Assembly (NCBI RefSeq): GCF_018143015.1
Contig: NC_054740.1
Span: forward strand, 43,045,180-43,109,179
From: Lytechinus variegatus
Taxonomy: Eukaryota > Echinodermata > Echinoidea > Temnopleuroida > Toxopneustidae
Length of the DNA: 64,000 bases
Reading direction: 5' to 3'
Below are positions 47,169-58,706 of this stretch, one piece after another; the stretch's first letter is position 1; each line of letters opens with the position of its first letter. The notes under the pieces were generated by a model. That model worked only from the letters and a program-made list of their open reading frames with translations. It had not been told where the DNA came from and did not search any database. The translations under genes and the position numbers were made by a program.

Positions 47169-48600
47169 AGTTCAAAGCCTGTGCTAAATTTATCAGAAGC
47201 TGAAAATGTCAAAATCAAGGCCTAAGTTAAACTGGACTTTAGAATGCAGGCATACATGTATGACATTCAATATCACCAGTCGTGACATCATAATGAAATC
47301 ATGATTTCATGAATTTTTCCTTAACAATTACCACTTTTTGAGACTTAAATTGTACCCTGCACACTCAGCATATGTGATCCCATACATGTCTCATCATGTA
47401 CTGTAAGAACACTATGAAAAACGTTTCAGGTGGGCGTTTCATAAAGCTGTTCGTTAGTTAAGAGCGACTTTGAGAACGACTGGTGAACATTTCTGAGGTG
47501 CTACATAATCACTGATGAATATTTAATGGTGAATATCATTTACCGCAAGAAAGGATCACCAATCATTCTTTAAGTCATTCTTAACTAGTGTCTGGTATTT
47601 CACAGTTTGTCAAGTACATTGTTATAACAAAATGCTTATGCATTCTCAGTATAAATGCAACAAATACCTTCATAGATTGTTCATTGGAGTGCAATTCTAG
47701 TCACCTGGTCTATTCAATTTCTTCAACCTGCTATGTTAGGCTTACTTACATAATATCTTGCCTTTAAATTTGCCTATCACAATGAAAGAAATGAAAGGTC
47801 ATTCAAACAAAATTGCCTATGAAGTAACTACCGGTACCGGTAACTAGCAAATGGTCTATTTTAACCAACTTGAACTTAAAATTCTAACAAATAAGACAAG
47901 TATGACAAAAATTGAATTAAAGAAGAGAATAATACCACTGCAGGTTAATACAGGGTTACAACAACTCTGGGTAGGGAAATTCCATAGGTTGGCAAGATCT
48001 TCAAATTAATCAACTACAACCTAAACCTTTATCTTATTCAAGCAAAAATATGTAGGGTCAAACTTAAAAGCAATCATTGCGCATGGTTGAGGGAAGGGGA
48101 TTGTTTAAGGGCGACCAGACATCACCAGTTAAGATGACGATTTTCGGAGGTTTGCCCTGAAGTTGGACACAATTTTGGTAGAGTTTGGCCAATTTGCTTT
48201 CAGCCTATTGCAGTTTCTTAAGAATTGAGCTTGCCTAACTTAGGAATATGCACCTCGATGATACCCATTGAAAACAAACCAGACAAACTATGTTACACAA
48301 GGACTTTTGATTGCATCCAAATTTGGGGGCAATAAACGCTGTGAATCACCATCAAGCCCCACAATTTGTGATCACCCCTTTAGAATAGAGATATTTTGAA
48401 CAGTCCCTTCTGGAAATGAAGCATACATGTAGGAATAAAACAGCAATATCACTTAGGATCTAAAAACAAGATAATTCATTTAGAATGGCCCCTCTGATAA
48501 ATAAGAAAGGTGTTTTTATATACCCCAATACCCTTTACTTGGAATACTTTATATCAAGTATGAAAATGGTCTTTGAGAACTGAAAAATAGTGTTTTCTTT

Positions 48601-48960
48601 AGTGGAAGCCCTACATGTATAATGATTCCATTTTGTGAACTGTCCATATGTAGAGCCTATTGTGTGTGTTCAATTTAATGGAGTTATCTAGAGTCAAGGA
48701 CATATTTTTCACTCTTATGAAAGTGGAGACCCTACAATGATTCCATCGTGCATTGTTCATGTGTAGAGCCCTAGATTTTAACTACATGACTTTTTTTAAA
48801 GCATGTTAATTGAAAGGATTTTTTTTTTAGTCACAGGTTATTTTTCACCCTTATCATAAAAGTGGAAGCTTTTGAATTGTCCACGTGTAGAGCCTTATTC
48901 TATTAAACTTTACAGTGTTTTAAACATGATTAATGAAGTTTTCTTTTCTATCGTATAAAA
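48601..48960. repeat. Degenerate tandem repeat, about three units of 110-150 bp
   Basis: The shared blocks are GTGGAAGCCCTACATG, AATGATTCCAT, TGTCCATATGTAGAGCC and TATTTTTCACTCTTAT. No coding potential is seen. Confidence 0.6.
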
Positions 48961-50394
48961 ATCTCTTAGCATTTTATAGATAAAGAATTGTTAGCTCATT
49001 TGAGGGAGGTTATTGACAGTCAAAGATCCAGTCGGATTAGAAACAATAGTTTTGAGAGGCTGACTATTGTGCAAAAGCATTATGGCCCCTGAAATGGCAT
49101 TGCGTCTAATCCAAATGGATCTGTGGCTAGATGTTGATGAGCATGTAATGATACAATAGGGTATTTTTGCGAAGTTAATGTGGAAGGGAGCTTTCGGGGT
49201 AGCCGTTGGTCGTGGTCACAACTACCTATATTTATGAATACAAACGTACACCATACACCATGCCTAGGTACTACCAGCGAGCAGACCAAAGTGGTGGCTA
49301 GTGGAACGGCATGGGAAACATGTTCAGTCACACAAATCAGGACTTGCATTCCATTGGACTTACATGTATATAGAAAATTAAGAGAAGTGTAGTAATGTAT
49401 TCCAAAGTATATATACATGTATGGAGGTGACAAATTATTGAGGTTTGCCATACACAGTGCCCACCTAATTAATTACCCTCCAATATCCCCATAGTTGACG
49501 CCAACATCCTGATCCAATGCCATTGACCAACCTTCCAACATTGACTCTGAAAGCTGCAATGTGCAGTATATGTAACAATGGTTAGATAAAAGACACAGTT
49601 GTTAGGAGGGGTTCATCGGTTCTATAACTATCTTCTCCAGACCTGAATAATGACATCCTCAGAGAGGAAGTTCAGGAGTTTGAAGAGCAGTCTACAGCAT
49701 TTAAGATCAATGCATGGTTTTATACTTTGTAAAAATTAAACCAATGAATTCAATTTTAAATGGTAAACAATAAATCACAGAATTGCCTATTATATGCATA
49801 TGTTCTCCCCAATTACTGATGGTAATCAAGAACTGTACATTGATTCTCCATGATTTCAGTCATTTGTTATCAACAGCACATACAATCTGTGAAATATTAA
49901 TGTCCAATTATGAACTGCTTTCAGGCCCTTCCCTCGCTCATAGGCCCAAAGCAGCCTAGTATGAAAAGAATGTTATTCAGATGACAATAACAGTTGCCTG
50001 ACCGGTTATAATGAATTTGTTATCTAACTGATGAATGTCCATCTCCTCATAGGTCCATGGTATCATACAGGTTGATACAAAATATCTGGTGCAAGGGCCA
50101 AAGCTAAGAAGTTTGAAGTAGGAGTTAGCGGAAAAACAAATGCCATCTGGTCGAATGGTGTTGACAAAAATAGAAAGGTGCAAGTATAATCAATTTGGTT
50201 TTACATTATTTTATAAATTTGTGGTTTGGTTACAGGTTTAGGATTACTAATGTGAGTAGAAACACTAAACTTCTCAAGAAACCTGTCCTCACTATTGACC
50301 AATCTGTATTCTTCAGTTTTCTAGATAATTTTCTTGAAGAAAATGTTTTGGAATATATTTGATACCTTTGCCCAAATTCTAAGTGGGTGGTTCG
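48961..50394. other. No gene supported
   Basis: Unique-looking AT-rich sequence. Open frames here (for example 49080-49451 minus) lack exon borders and family resemblance. The plus-strand text at 50243-50363 (NVSRNTKLLKKPVLTIDQ...) is open for about 40 codons and could be a small decayed ORF, but I cannot name it. Confidence 0.5.
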
Positions 50395-50699
50395 GCATAT
50401 TACAATGTTCCATAATCGAGCAATTGCTTCTCTTATTAAGAGATGGTTGAATGTACGATGATAAACTATGTCTTGTGTGTCCATTTTTTTTTCCTTCAAA
50501 CTGTATGATAAATATTTGTTCAAGATCAGTGAGTTCAGAATGTATTTGTCATATAGAAAGTGCAAGGTAATTGTTTGTGATATAGTGGACAGATATGAAC
50601 TTCTTGAGGGCCCACAGTACAACAGAGCATCAAAATATGTTTGCACACACTGTAAAAAAAGAATACATTCAACAAAGTAGTCTCTGCAAACATACTGAG

Positions 50700-51285
50700 C
50701 AACACCATGCAATGAGCCCAGCCAACAATGTACAAGAGGTAGCACTGTATTTCATCTTCAATTACAGCTCTGCAGCTCTTAGTAGATGTCTCTTGTGGAT
50801 GAACTTTGAAGATGCTACAAGGTTTGGAGATGGTGCCCACATTATCAGGCTTTATAAATACTTTCTTCTGTATTTCAAGCTTGAAGGAAAAACCAAGTAT
50901 GCCCTGCAGTCTCAGGCTACTTGCACAGGTCAAGTGTCTTCTTTCACCATGACTTGCAAACCAACTCATTTGGAATAGAGTAAATAATATGGGAAAACAA
51001 GACACAAATGTTGAACTAGATAGAGAGAATGAGCATCATAGCCATGTTTTCAAGGAAGAATTTTGACAATTTCACGGCATAGTATCCAAAGCAAGCATGG
51101 CACGAGTCAGTATGTAATTCTGCTCAAAATTCCAAGAGAATTTTAAGGTTGATAAAGGGACTCAGACTCAAGCAGACAAAGGTGTCAACAAGCATGGCAT
51201 GAGTCAGTAGATGTAATTCTGCTCAAAATTCCAAGATAATTTTAAGGTTGATAAAGGGACACAAAGGTGTAAACAAGAGGCAAGA
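50700..51285 (+). pseudogene. DUF6589-type gene fragment
   Basis: The frame reads NVQEVALYFIFNYSSAALSR, then ATRFGDGAHIIRLYKYF and LEGKTKYALQS. This is the DUF6589 pattern (D-A-T-R-x-x-D-G-x-R-I-x-R ... K-Y-A-x-E) found in large multi-copy invertebrate ORFs. The frame then shifts and fills with stops. A ~90-bp segment (CATGGCACGAGTCAGT ... GATAAAGGGAC) is tandemly duplicated at about 51095-51260. It is part of the insertion that splits copy A. Confidence 0.6.
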
Positions 51286-51317
51286 TTTTCATGAAGATTT
51301 GCAGAAATTGAATCATC

Positions 51318-52475
51318 ACCTGCACAAAGACTTTTGAGATATCTCATCCCTCCAGACAAACTGATGGACAAAACGTACAAGGAACTAGTGGAGAAGTTGA
51401 AGGAACACTATAATCCTATCCCCAGTGAAATTGTGCAGCGATGCAAGTTCAATAGTAGATTCAGGCAGGAAAATGAAGGCATAGCTAACTACATGGCATC
51501 TCTTCGGTCATTAGCAGAGTTCTACAATTATGGTTCGAGTCTGGATACTATGCTCTGTGATTGGCTGGTGTGCGGTGTGAACGACGGCCACATACAAAGA
51601 AGGCTTCTGGCAGAGCGGGGACTGGATCTAAAGAAAGCTGTGGACATCGCATCAAGCATTGAGATGGCAGAGAAAATTTTTTCAAGATCTCCAAGCACCA
51701 CAATCAAAGGAGATCGTCAACAAGATTGCCCCTGGCAAGCCGAGAAACGGTACAGAGAATGCCAAGCCTTGCTCCGGGTGTGGTAAAACCAATCATGCAC
51801 CTGAGAAGTGTAAATTCAAAGACAGCAACTGCCAGAAAAAAGGGCACTTAGCAGCTGTGTACCTGAGCAAAAAGAAAGGAATAAAGCCTGTAGCCTCTGT
51901 AAAGCTGTAGATGAAGTTGATAAATTGGAACCAGAGGAAACATATGAACTTCATCGACTAACTGGGAAGACCAGTATGCCACCAATTACGGCTTCACTGT
52001 TCTTGGATAACAAGGAAAAGGAGATCGAGATCGACACTGGAGCATTGATTTCATTGATCTCTGAGACAATATTCAACAAGTTTTGGCTAGGTCAACAGCT
52101 GAAGTCAAGGAAAATAAAACTTCGCACCAACACACAACAGGAAATCGATGTAGTTGGAAGCTTTGATGTTGAAGTTACTACTGATGGAAGGAAAGTGCAT
52201 ACCACTCCTTGTTGTGAAGCCAGATGGCCCAAGTCTGAGGGGAAGGGATTGGCTGTATGTTGTTAAGTTAAATTGGAATCAGATCATGCAGGTCAATTTT
52301 GTTCAGCACTTGGATCTACAGAGCGTGATCAATGACCACAAAGCGGTCTTCAAAGATGAGCTGGGCACACTGAAAGGCATCACAGAAAAAATCAATGTAG
52401 ATAAGGGTGCCACTCCCAGGATTTGCAAGGCTTGTGTCGTCCCCTATGCTATGAGGAAATTAGTTACTGCAGTTA
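51318..52475 (+). pseudogene. Ty3/gypsy retrotransposon gag-protease fragment
   Basis: The Gag-like frame 51334-51675 reads LMDKTYKELVEKLKEHYNP, RFRQENEGIANYMASLRSLA and ERGLDLKKAVDIASSIE. After a frameshift near 51670 comes a zinc knuckle CSGCGKTNHAPEKC (C-x2-C-x4-H-x4-C). A protease region (51925-52260) holds LFLDNKEKEIEIDTGALISL, with DTGA as active site. Another shift leads to a pre-RT stretch (HLDLQSVINDHKAVFKDELG) that ends abruptly at about 52475, where copy A resumes. RT, RNase H, integrase and LTRs are absent. It is dead. Confidence 0.85.
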
Positions 52476-54086
52476 GCCCAGGCACTGACCGAAGAGTGGG
52501 ATGCACTGCCACAGAAGAGCATCAACAACTTTGTGGACAGTATGACCAGGTGTGTGGACGCATTGATCCTGGTCAGACAAGAGGAAATGGAGGAAGAAAG
52601 GAGGACAGTCAAGAGAGAGTCTGGAAGAGAGATGGTAGGAGTATGGAGGACGAGATAGATGAAGAGATTATAGAAGTACGGAGGACGAGATAGATGAAGA
52701 GATTATAGAGGAACGAAGAAAATTAGAGGAAAGCAGGGAGAGGGAAGAAGAGGAGAAGCGATTGGACGAAGATGGAAAGTGGCTAGAAGAGAAATAGAAG
52801 ATAGAAGAGGAGGAGAGATTAGAGGAAGAAAGGAGGAAGTTAGAGAGGAGGAAACATTAAGAGGCAGCGAAGCAGGAGTTGGTGAAGAGAAGACTGGAAG
52901 AGAGATTGGAGGAAAAAAGTGAGTTGAAGAATAGACTAGAAGAGGAGGAGAGACTTAGGGAGGAGATCAGGAAGATTGAGGAGAGTGCAGAAAGCAAGAT
53001 AGAAGAGGAGAAACTGGAAAGTAGAGTGGGACGAAGATGGAAAGTGGCTAGAAGAGAAACAGACTAGAAGAGGAGAGAAGATTAGAGGAAGAAAGGAGGA
53101 AGTTAGAGAGGATGAAACATTAAGAGGCAGCGAAGCAGGAGTTGGCAAAGAGAAGACTAGAATAGGAGAGATTGGAGGAAGAAAGTGGGTTGAAGAATAG
53201 ACTAGAAGAGGAGAAGGACAAAGATGGAAAGTGGCTAGAAGAGAAACAGAAGATAGAAGAGGAGAGAAGATTAGAGGAAGAAAGGAGGAAGTTATAGAGG
53301 AGGAAACATTAAGAGGCAGCGAAGCAGGAGTTGGTGAAGAGAAGACTGGAAGAGGAGAGATTGGAGGAAGAAAGTGAGTTGAAGAATAGACTAGAAGAGG
53401 AGGAGAGACTTAGGGAGGAGATCAGGAAGATTGAGGAGAGTGCAGAAAGCAAGATAGAAGAGGAGAAACTGGAAAGTAGAGTTGTTGAACTTGTAAATGA
53501 TACTAAATGCATTTCCATTAAACTTCCCGAGTGCCAGGGTGGACAGATTCAGATAGTAACTAAGGTTACCATAGCGACGTCATACTACGTCAAGACCAAA
53601 CATGGCTATACACTAAAAAGAGGATTCATAGACTCACACTACTCGGAGACGAGACCCAAGACTGCGAAGTAATTTGAACTGTGAGTTATGTATTTTTATG
53701 ATCTTCATGTATTTTATGTTTAAGAATACTTATATGTACATGAATGAATATTCATGTATTCCTATATATTGATATTTAATGCTATTATAATATAGTCACT
53801 GGGACAGTGATTTATTTGCTGGGGGGTAGCGTGAAGGAAACCCCTTTTTCATGAAAAGAAAATCTAATCTTGAAACAAAATATTTAGATTTCCAAAATTT
53901 TGTTTTTATCTGGAACTTTCGTTGTTTACATCACGCAACTGAACGCCACTATATAATATCCATAATCAAGCAATTGCTTCTCTTTAAAGAGATAGTTGAA
54001 TATACGATGATTACCTATGTCTTTTTTGTCCGCTTTTTTTTCCTTCACACTTTATAATATCTGTTCAAGATCAGTGAGTTCAGAAT

Positions 54087-54941
54087 TTGGCATATAGAAA
54101 GTGCAAGGTAATTGTTTGTGATATAGTGGACAGATATGAACTTCTTGAGGGCCCACAGTACAACAGAGCATTGACCGAAGAGTGGGATGAACTGCCCCAG
54201 GAGAGCATCAACAACTTTGTGGACAGTATGACCAGGTGTGTGGAGACATTGATCCTGGTCAGACAAGAGGAAATGGAGGAAGTAAGGAGGAAGGAGGACA
54301 GTCAAGAAAGAGTCTGGAAGAGAGATGGTAGGAGTACGGCAGAGGACGAGATAGATGAAGAGATTATAGAGGAACAAAGAAAATTAGAAAGCAGGGAGAG
54401 GGAAGAAGAGGAGAAGCGATTGGACGAAGAAGGAATGTGGCTAGAAGAGAAACAGAAGATAGAAGAGGAGGAGAGAAGATTAGAGGAAGAAAGGAGGAAG
54501 TTAGAGAGGAGGAACCATGAAGAGGCAGCGAAGCAGGAGTTGGCAAAGAGAAGACTGGAAGAGGAAAGATTGGAGGAAGAAAGTGAGTTAGAGAAGAATA
54601 GACTAGAAGAGGAGAAGAGACTTAGGGAGGAGATCAGGAAGATTGAGGAGAGTGCAGAAAGCAAGATAGAAGAAGAGAAACTGGAAAGTAGAGTTGTTGA
54701 ACTTGTAAATGATACTAAATGCATTTCCATTAAACTTCCCGAGTGCCAGGGTGGACATATTCAGATAGTAACTAAGGTTACCATAGCGACGTCGTACTAC
54801 GTCAAGACGAAACATGGCTATACACTAAAAAGAAGATTCATAGACTCACACTACCCGGAGACGAGACCCAAGACTGCACTGTGTGTTATGTATTCTTACG
54901 ATCTTCATGTATTTTATGATCTTTATGTATTTTATGTTTAA
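54087..54941 (+). CDS. Copy B: Tc1-like transposase tail fused to a long coiled coil and a novel C-terminal segment
   Basis: This is an uninterrupted frame of 284 codons without an early ATG; the first in-frame ATG is 54228. Codons 28-50 read ALTEEWDELPQESINNFVDS, resembling the extreme C-terminus of Tc1-family transposases. Codons about 60-215 are a highly charged Glu/Arg/Leu coiled coil. A conserved-looking ending follows: VVELVNDTKCISIKLPE, IQIVTKVTIATSYYVKT and HGYTLKRRFIDSHY. Copy A ends the same way, so the C-terminal part is shared. I do not recognise that domain. The frame may continue from an upstream exon (an AG lies before the frame at 54071-54084, not tested). It is either a chimeric host gene or an internally coding repeat; expression is unknown. 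Confidence 0.45.
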   Translation: MAYRKCKVIVCDIVDRYELLEGPQYNRALTEEWDELPQESINNFVDSMTRCVETLILVRQEEMEEVRRKEDSQERVWKRDGRSTAEDEIDEEIIEEQRKLESREREEEEKRLDEEGMWLEEKQKIEEEERRLEEERRKLERRNHEEAAKQELAKRRLEEERLEEESELEKNRLEEEKRLREEIRKIEESAESKIEEEKLESRVVELVNDTKCISIKLPECQGGHIQIVTKVTIATSYYVKTKHGYTLKRRFIDSHYPETRPKTALCVMYSYDLHVFYDLYVFYV

Positions 54942-55329
54942 GAATACTTTTTTTATGTACATGAATGAAAATTCATGTATTCCTATAAATTGATATTTGA
55001 TATTATAATATAGTCACTGGGACAGTGACCTATTTGGTGGGGGTTAGTGTGAAAGAAACCCCTTTTTGGTGAAAAGAAAATCTAATCTTAAAACGAAATA
55101 TTTAGATTTCCAAAATTTCCTTTTTATCTGGAGCTTTGTTTTTATCACATAACTGAACGCCACTATATAATATCCATTACCGCAATGATAACATTTATGC
55201 AACAGGGCCCTGTACCCTTTAATGTAAGCAAGAGCTTACCATACTGCACACACAGTGGAAGCAAATTCCCATTACAGTTATTTTAATTGATGGTGTTTTT
55301 GTTAAGGTAGTGAACCAAGAGCACAGCTA

Positions 55330-55910
55330 CCCTTAAATGAAGTCACAATTCTGAGCATGGACAAGACTATATTCTTCAAATTGCAACCTAAGTGGTGCAT
55401 TTCTGTGGCAGCTAGTGGAAGCCATGCAGTTTATGCATGCATCTACCATCAGAGTGCGAAACTCATATGACCTCACACGAGTAAAATGCATCTGACTACA
55501 AATTTCACGTAGGAGTAATGGTGTGTGACATGAAAAACAATAAGAAGGTTACATAGATGTGTGCATTGCTCAGGAGAGAGGCTTTCAGCAGACATCTACA
55601 TGTATCAAGGATGCCGAGTGGGGAATATTATTACGACAATGAAATCTCCTACAAAGCAGTGGGTACACACTGACAGAATGGACCTGATGTCTGATCAGTC
55701 TATGTTGGAGGAATCTGTCACCTCACTTGTTGACTAGATGGACAAACATACCTCCCATCACTAAAGTGCTAAAGCTCAAGGTAATCTACATGCAACAGTG
55801 TCAAGAAAACTTGGATGAAAATACTGCCTTTGTGTTACTTAACTTCTCAGGGAACTAGATGATTTTGTCTTACATACAAGATGTAATACAGGGTTTTTAC
55901 TGGGTACCAC
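55330..55910 (+). pseudogene. Remnant of a multi-copy invertebrate ORF
   Basis: Scattered frames give SNCNLSGAFLWQLVEAMQF, then LLTRWTNIPPITKVLKLKVI, then QENLDENTAFVLLNFSGN, stop, and SYIQDVIQGFYWVP. The pattern 'xVLxDFxENxxFxxQDxxQGxHW' is one I recall from repeated uncharacterised genes in echinoderms and cnidarians. Several frameshifts and stops make it non-functional. The following stretch 55980-56430 is open in part but not recognised. Confidence 0.4.
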
Positions 55911-56739
55911 AGATTTGCTTGAAGAGCAAAGAAAGAAATACCTTGAATTATTTTAACCATTGAACAATTAATATTGCTAAAATCAGAGAAAGGATGCCAG
56001 CACTGCAGATGCTGCAAAGATGAGAGTCTATGGGACTCATAAAGTCAATCAACTTCATCCTACACTTGGTGTGCTACCAAGATCTTCTTGATAAAATGGG
56101 ACAGCTGTGCCTCACTTTTCAAGGTAACAACATTGCAGCAGCATCTGTGAGAAACTGTATGACGGGCACAATTTCATCAGTGAATGGAACAGAACATAAT
56201 CCAGACACAAGGTCGAAGGCAGTCCTTACTGACCGGATTGGATTCTTCGGCAATGCCGGATTCTCAAGTGTGGTGGGTGCAAAGACGGGAACGCTCATCA
56301 ACTTCTTGATGGCTCCTCTTCAGGAACATGAATATCAGTTTTTCCATTAGGAAGAAACATTGAACAAACCAATGTCAGATCTGTGATGAAGAAGACTTAT
56401 GCAATGGCCAAATACGATTGAACAGCTAATTTAAGAGTGTTTAAAGATCTCTCCCTAAATCCTACTTCACTATCACCAATAATACCATCTCTCCATCGTT
56501 TATTTCATTCTTCGTGTATAGTTCTTACTACCCTTGTTAACATGGAACTAAGCATGTTCATCAACATGTCTTATAAAGGAGATAAATCTGTTAATAAATC
56601 CATGATTGAGACCAGTGGAAGATTTAACATCTTGAACGATGAGCTCGAAGGTGATGCTGCCGTCTCTACTGGCCCAGCTAACCATGCTCCACCACTCCAC
56701 TTGGCATTACCTCAGCTGACAGTCCATCTTAAAGCTGCA

Positions 56740-57275
56740 ATGGAAAATTTCAAGAAAATAATTGAAAAGGATGTCAAGTCGATGCTGAATGGCATATTGA
56801 GGTCCAGAAGAACTTGGAATTTGAGAGTCACAGGATAACTGAATTAGAAAGGAAAAACTTGGACCTGGAGAAGTGCCTCAAGAGGCTAGAGAAGCCAAAC
56901 CAAGTGCTACAAAAGAGGGCTGCTAGCCAAGATGTTGAGGCGAACTTGGCTGAACGTATAGCGAAGAAAGACAACTTTCATGTTGTTGGATTGGATGAAG
57001 TAGAGGATGGCAAAGATGAGGATTGTATCAAGACTGTGGAAGAAATTCTTTCATCAAAGTTCAGACTAAAAAATTAAGGTAGAAAGTGCTCGACGTGTTG
57101 GGAGAAAAGGAGGAAAACCCAGACATATAGTGGTAAAAACTTGTTCTCATGAAGACAAAATTCAGGTTATGAAGGAGGCATGAGTTGCCCTAAAGAAAGA
57201 AGGCTTCTACTTTATAGATGATCTGACAAAGACTGATCTTGAGGAAAAGAAAAAAATACAACAGTCAAGATGTTG
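56740..57275 (+). pseudogene. Non-LTR retrotransposon ORF1p remnant (Transposase_22-like)
   Basis: A coiled-coil stretch (ITELERKNLDLEKCLKRLE, about 56830-56900) is followed by an RRM-like piece (NFHVVGLDEVEDGKDEDC). After a frameshift near 57075 come VESARRVGRKGGKPRHIVVK and EGFYFIDDLTKTDLEEKKK, the order seen in L1-type ORF1p. An in-frame TGA (57181) and the frameshifts show decay. No reverse transcriptase ORF follows. Confidence 0.75.
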
Positions 57276-57289
57276 AACCTCGTGCAAAT

Positions 57290-58706
57290 ATTTTAGTTCT
57301 TGAGTTTTCTCTCTTTTGGTATTTTGTAGATTAGTACATCCAATATATTCTATGTTAATAATCATAAGAATTCCAGGGCCCCACTCACAAGCTTTGCTTT
57401 TAAAGGGGTCCTTAAACCAATTAGTCTATGCCATAATCTAATTGATGTGTGTTTATGTACTCAATTACATTGTATGTATGTCTATTTTGATTATTATGTG
57501 ATGTTTTTGCTCTTAAATAAATAAAATGAACTAAAATTGAACATAAATAAGGCTCTACACATTCCATCACCGAGGTTTCATAGGGATATTGTTTATAGCC
57601 GACCTTGAAATAAGACTTAATGCTTTGGTGAAGTATGTGTTGTACGATACCATTATTCATGATTTCATTGTAATATTTGGGAGACATAATGTGTATACAT
57701 GGTCTTAATGCATCGTATGATTGCTTTTAAGGAGCCTAAGGAACAGGGAATAGAGGCTGTGGGGTAGTCGTACAGGGATCTTGCAATCTTCCCATTCTTT
57801 CCCAAGCTTCTCTAGATGTAAATGATGAATAATAGATTCATTACATTGACAGTGAAAAATTCTTTGTTCTAGCAAGAGTTAACGAAAGTTAACAAAAGGT
57901 AACTATTTATTATTCTAACCAGAGCTTTTTCTAATTCGCACATGAAACAGTTTTCATTCTTTCAGAAGATCAAAATTGCCACATCTATCTCTCTTCCAAG
58001 TAAATGCATTTGTACAGTTTCGTTTAAATATTTCTGAATAAATAGCAGTATAAATAGCAAAAATATAGGCCTTTATGGATTAACCCGTATAGACCAGTAA
58101 TAAGTACATATCTGAAATAACAATACCTGCTTCAATGCAATGCAATATTCACTTACTCTGTTACCTTAAGACTTGGTCAGATATGATGTGCTAAACTGCA
58201 ACAAAAACTTTTACATATTAATGATAGCATTGTATTCAATACAGCACTCATTTTTCAAGAGGGGGAATAGGTGAATCTTTATTTAATTTGAAGAGTGAAT
58301 GCATATTCCGCTTTTCCTTAATTTTGTTTTCAATTTGAATTTTACTGTGTACCAATTCTGAAACCAGAATTAAGGCATAACCAAAAGTCTAAAACTGAAT
58401 AACATGTATACTCCATGGTGCATTGCAAGAAAATCATGATTAATTGCACAATTTATCTTGTTTGGGTTCCCCAAATCAACCTTACATCTTGTAATCAATA
58501 GCCAGTCTGCTTCTTGCAACAAGGAGTTTAAAACTTATATTTGCTACAGATAACAGATTGTAAAATTGCAACAGAAATTGGCAATTGATTGAAAATAATA
58601 TCTTGCAACATCCTCTAAGGTTGGATTGCAATTAAAAATTTGAAATGGTTGGTTAGGGTTGTGTGACCAAATGCTGCAGTTTTACGTCATCGTATCTGAA
58701 CGAGCC
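57290..58706. other. Spacer between LINE remnant and the USP gene 3' end
   Basis: AT-rich with no credible exon. On the minus strand this is the 3' flank of the USP38-type gene, so the 3' UTR should begin at 58706 and run leftward. Confidence 0.6.

Larger units (their letters stand above)
50395..53962 (+). pseudogene. Copy A of a tandemly duplicated coiled-coil repeat unit, split by an insertion
   Basis: The 5' part (50395-50630) matches the start of copy B (AATTGCTTCTCTT ... CCACAGTACAACAGAGCA). About 1.85 kb of foreign sequence follows, and then the unit resumes at 52481 with ALTEEWDALPQKSINN. A frameshift after EEMEEERR destroys the long frame. The coiled-coil stretch is internally expanded: a block with GAAGAGAAACAGA, GAGGAAGAAAGGAGGAAG and AGGCAGCGAAGCAGGAG recurs about four times (52690-53400), with in-frame stops. 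The last 114 codons (53331-53672) match the C-terminus of copy B. The 3' tail to 53962 matches 54885-55178. Confidence 0.8.

Noticed and set aside
49080..49451. 123-codon minus-strand frame
   Set aside because: No family resemblance and no exon context.
50230..51005. Long minus-strand frames (171 and 156 codons)
   Set aside because: They lie opposite the plus-strand DUF6589 fragment and copy A; composition is not coding-like.
54302..54730. Serine-rich minus-strand frames opposite the coiled coil (also 52936-53148 and 53309-53518)
   Set aside because: Antisense of GAA/GAG-rich coiled-coil DNA; repeated TCC/TCT codons are an artefact.
56030..56350. 106-codon frame between two pseudogenes
   Set aside because: Not recognised as any family and flanked by decayed ORFs; left unassigned rather than called a gene.
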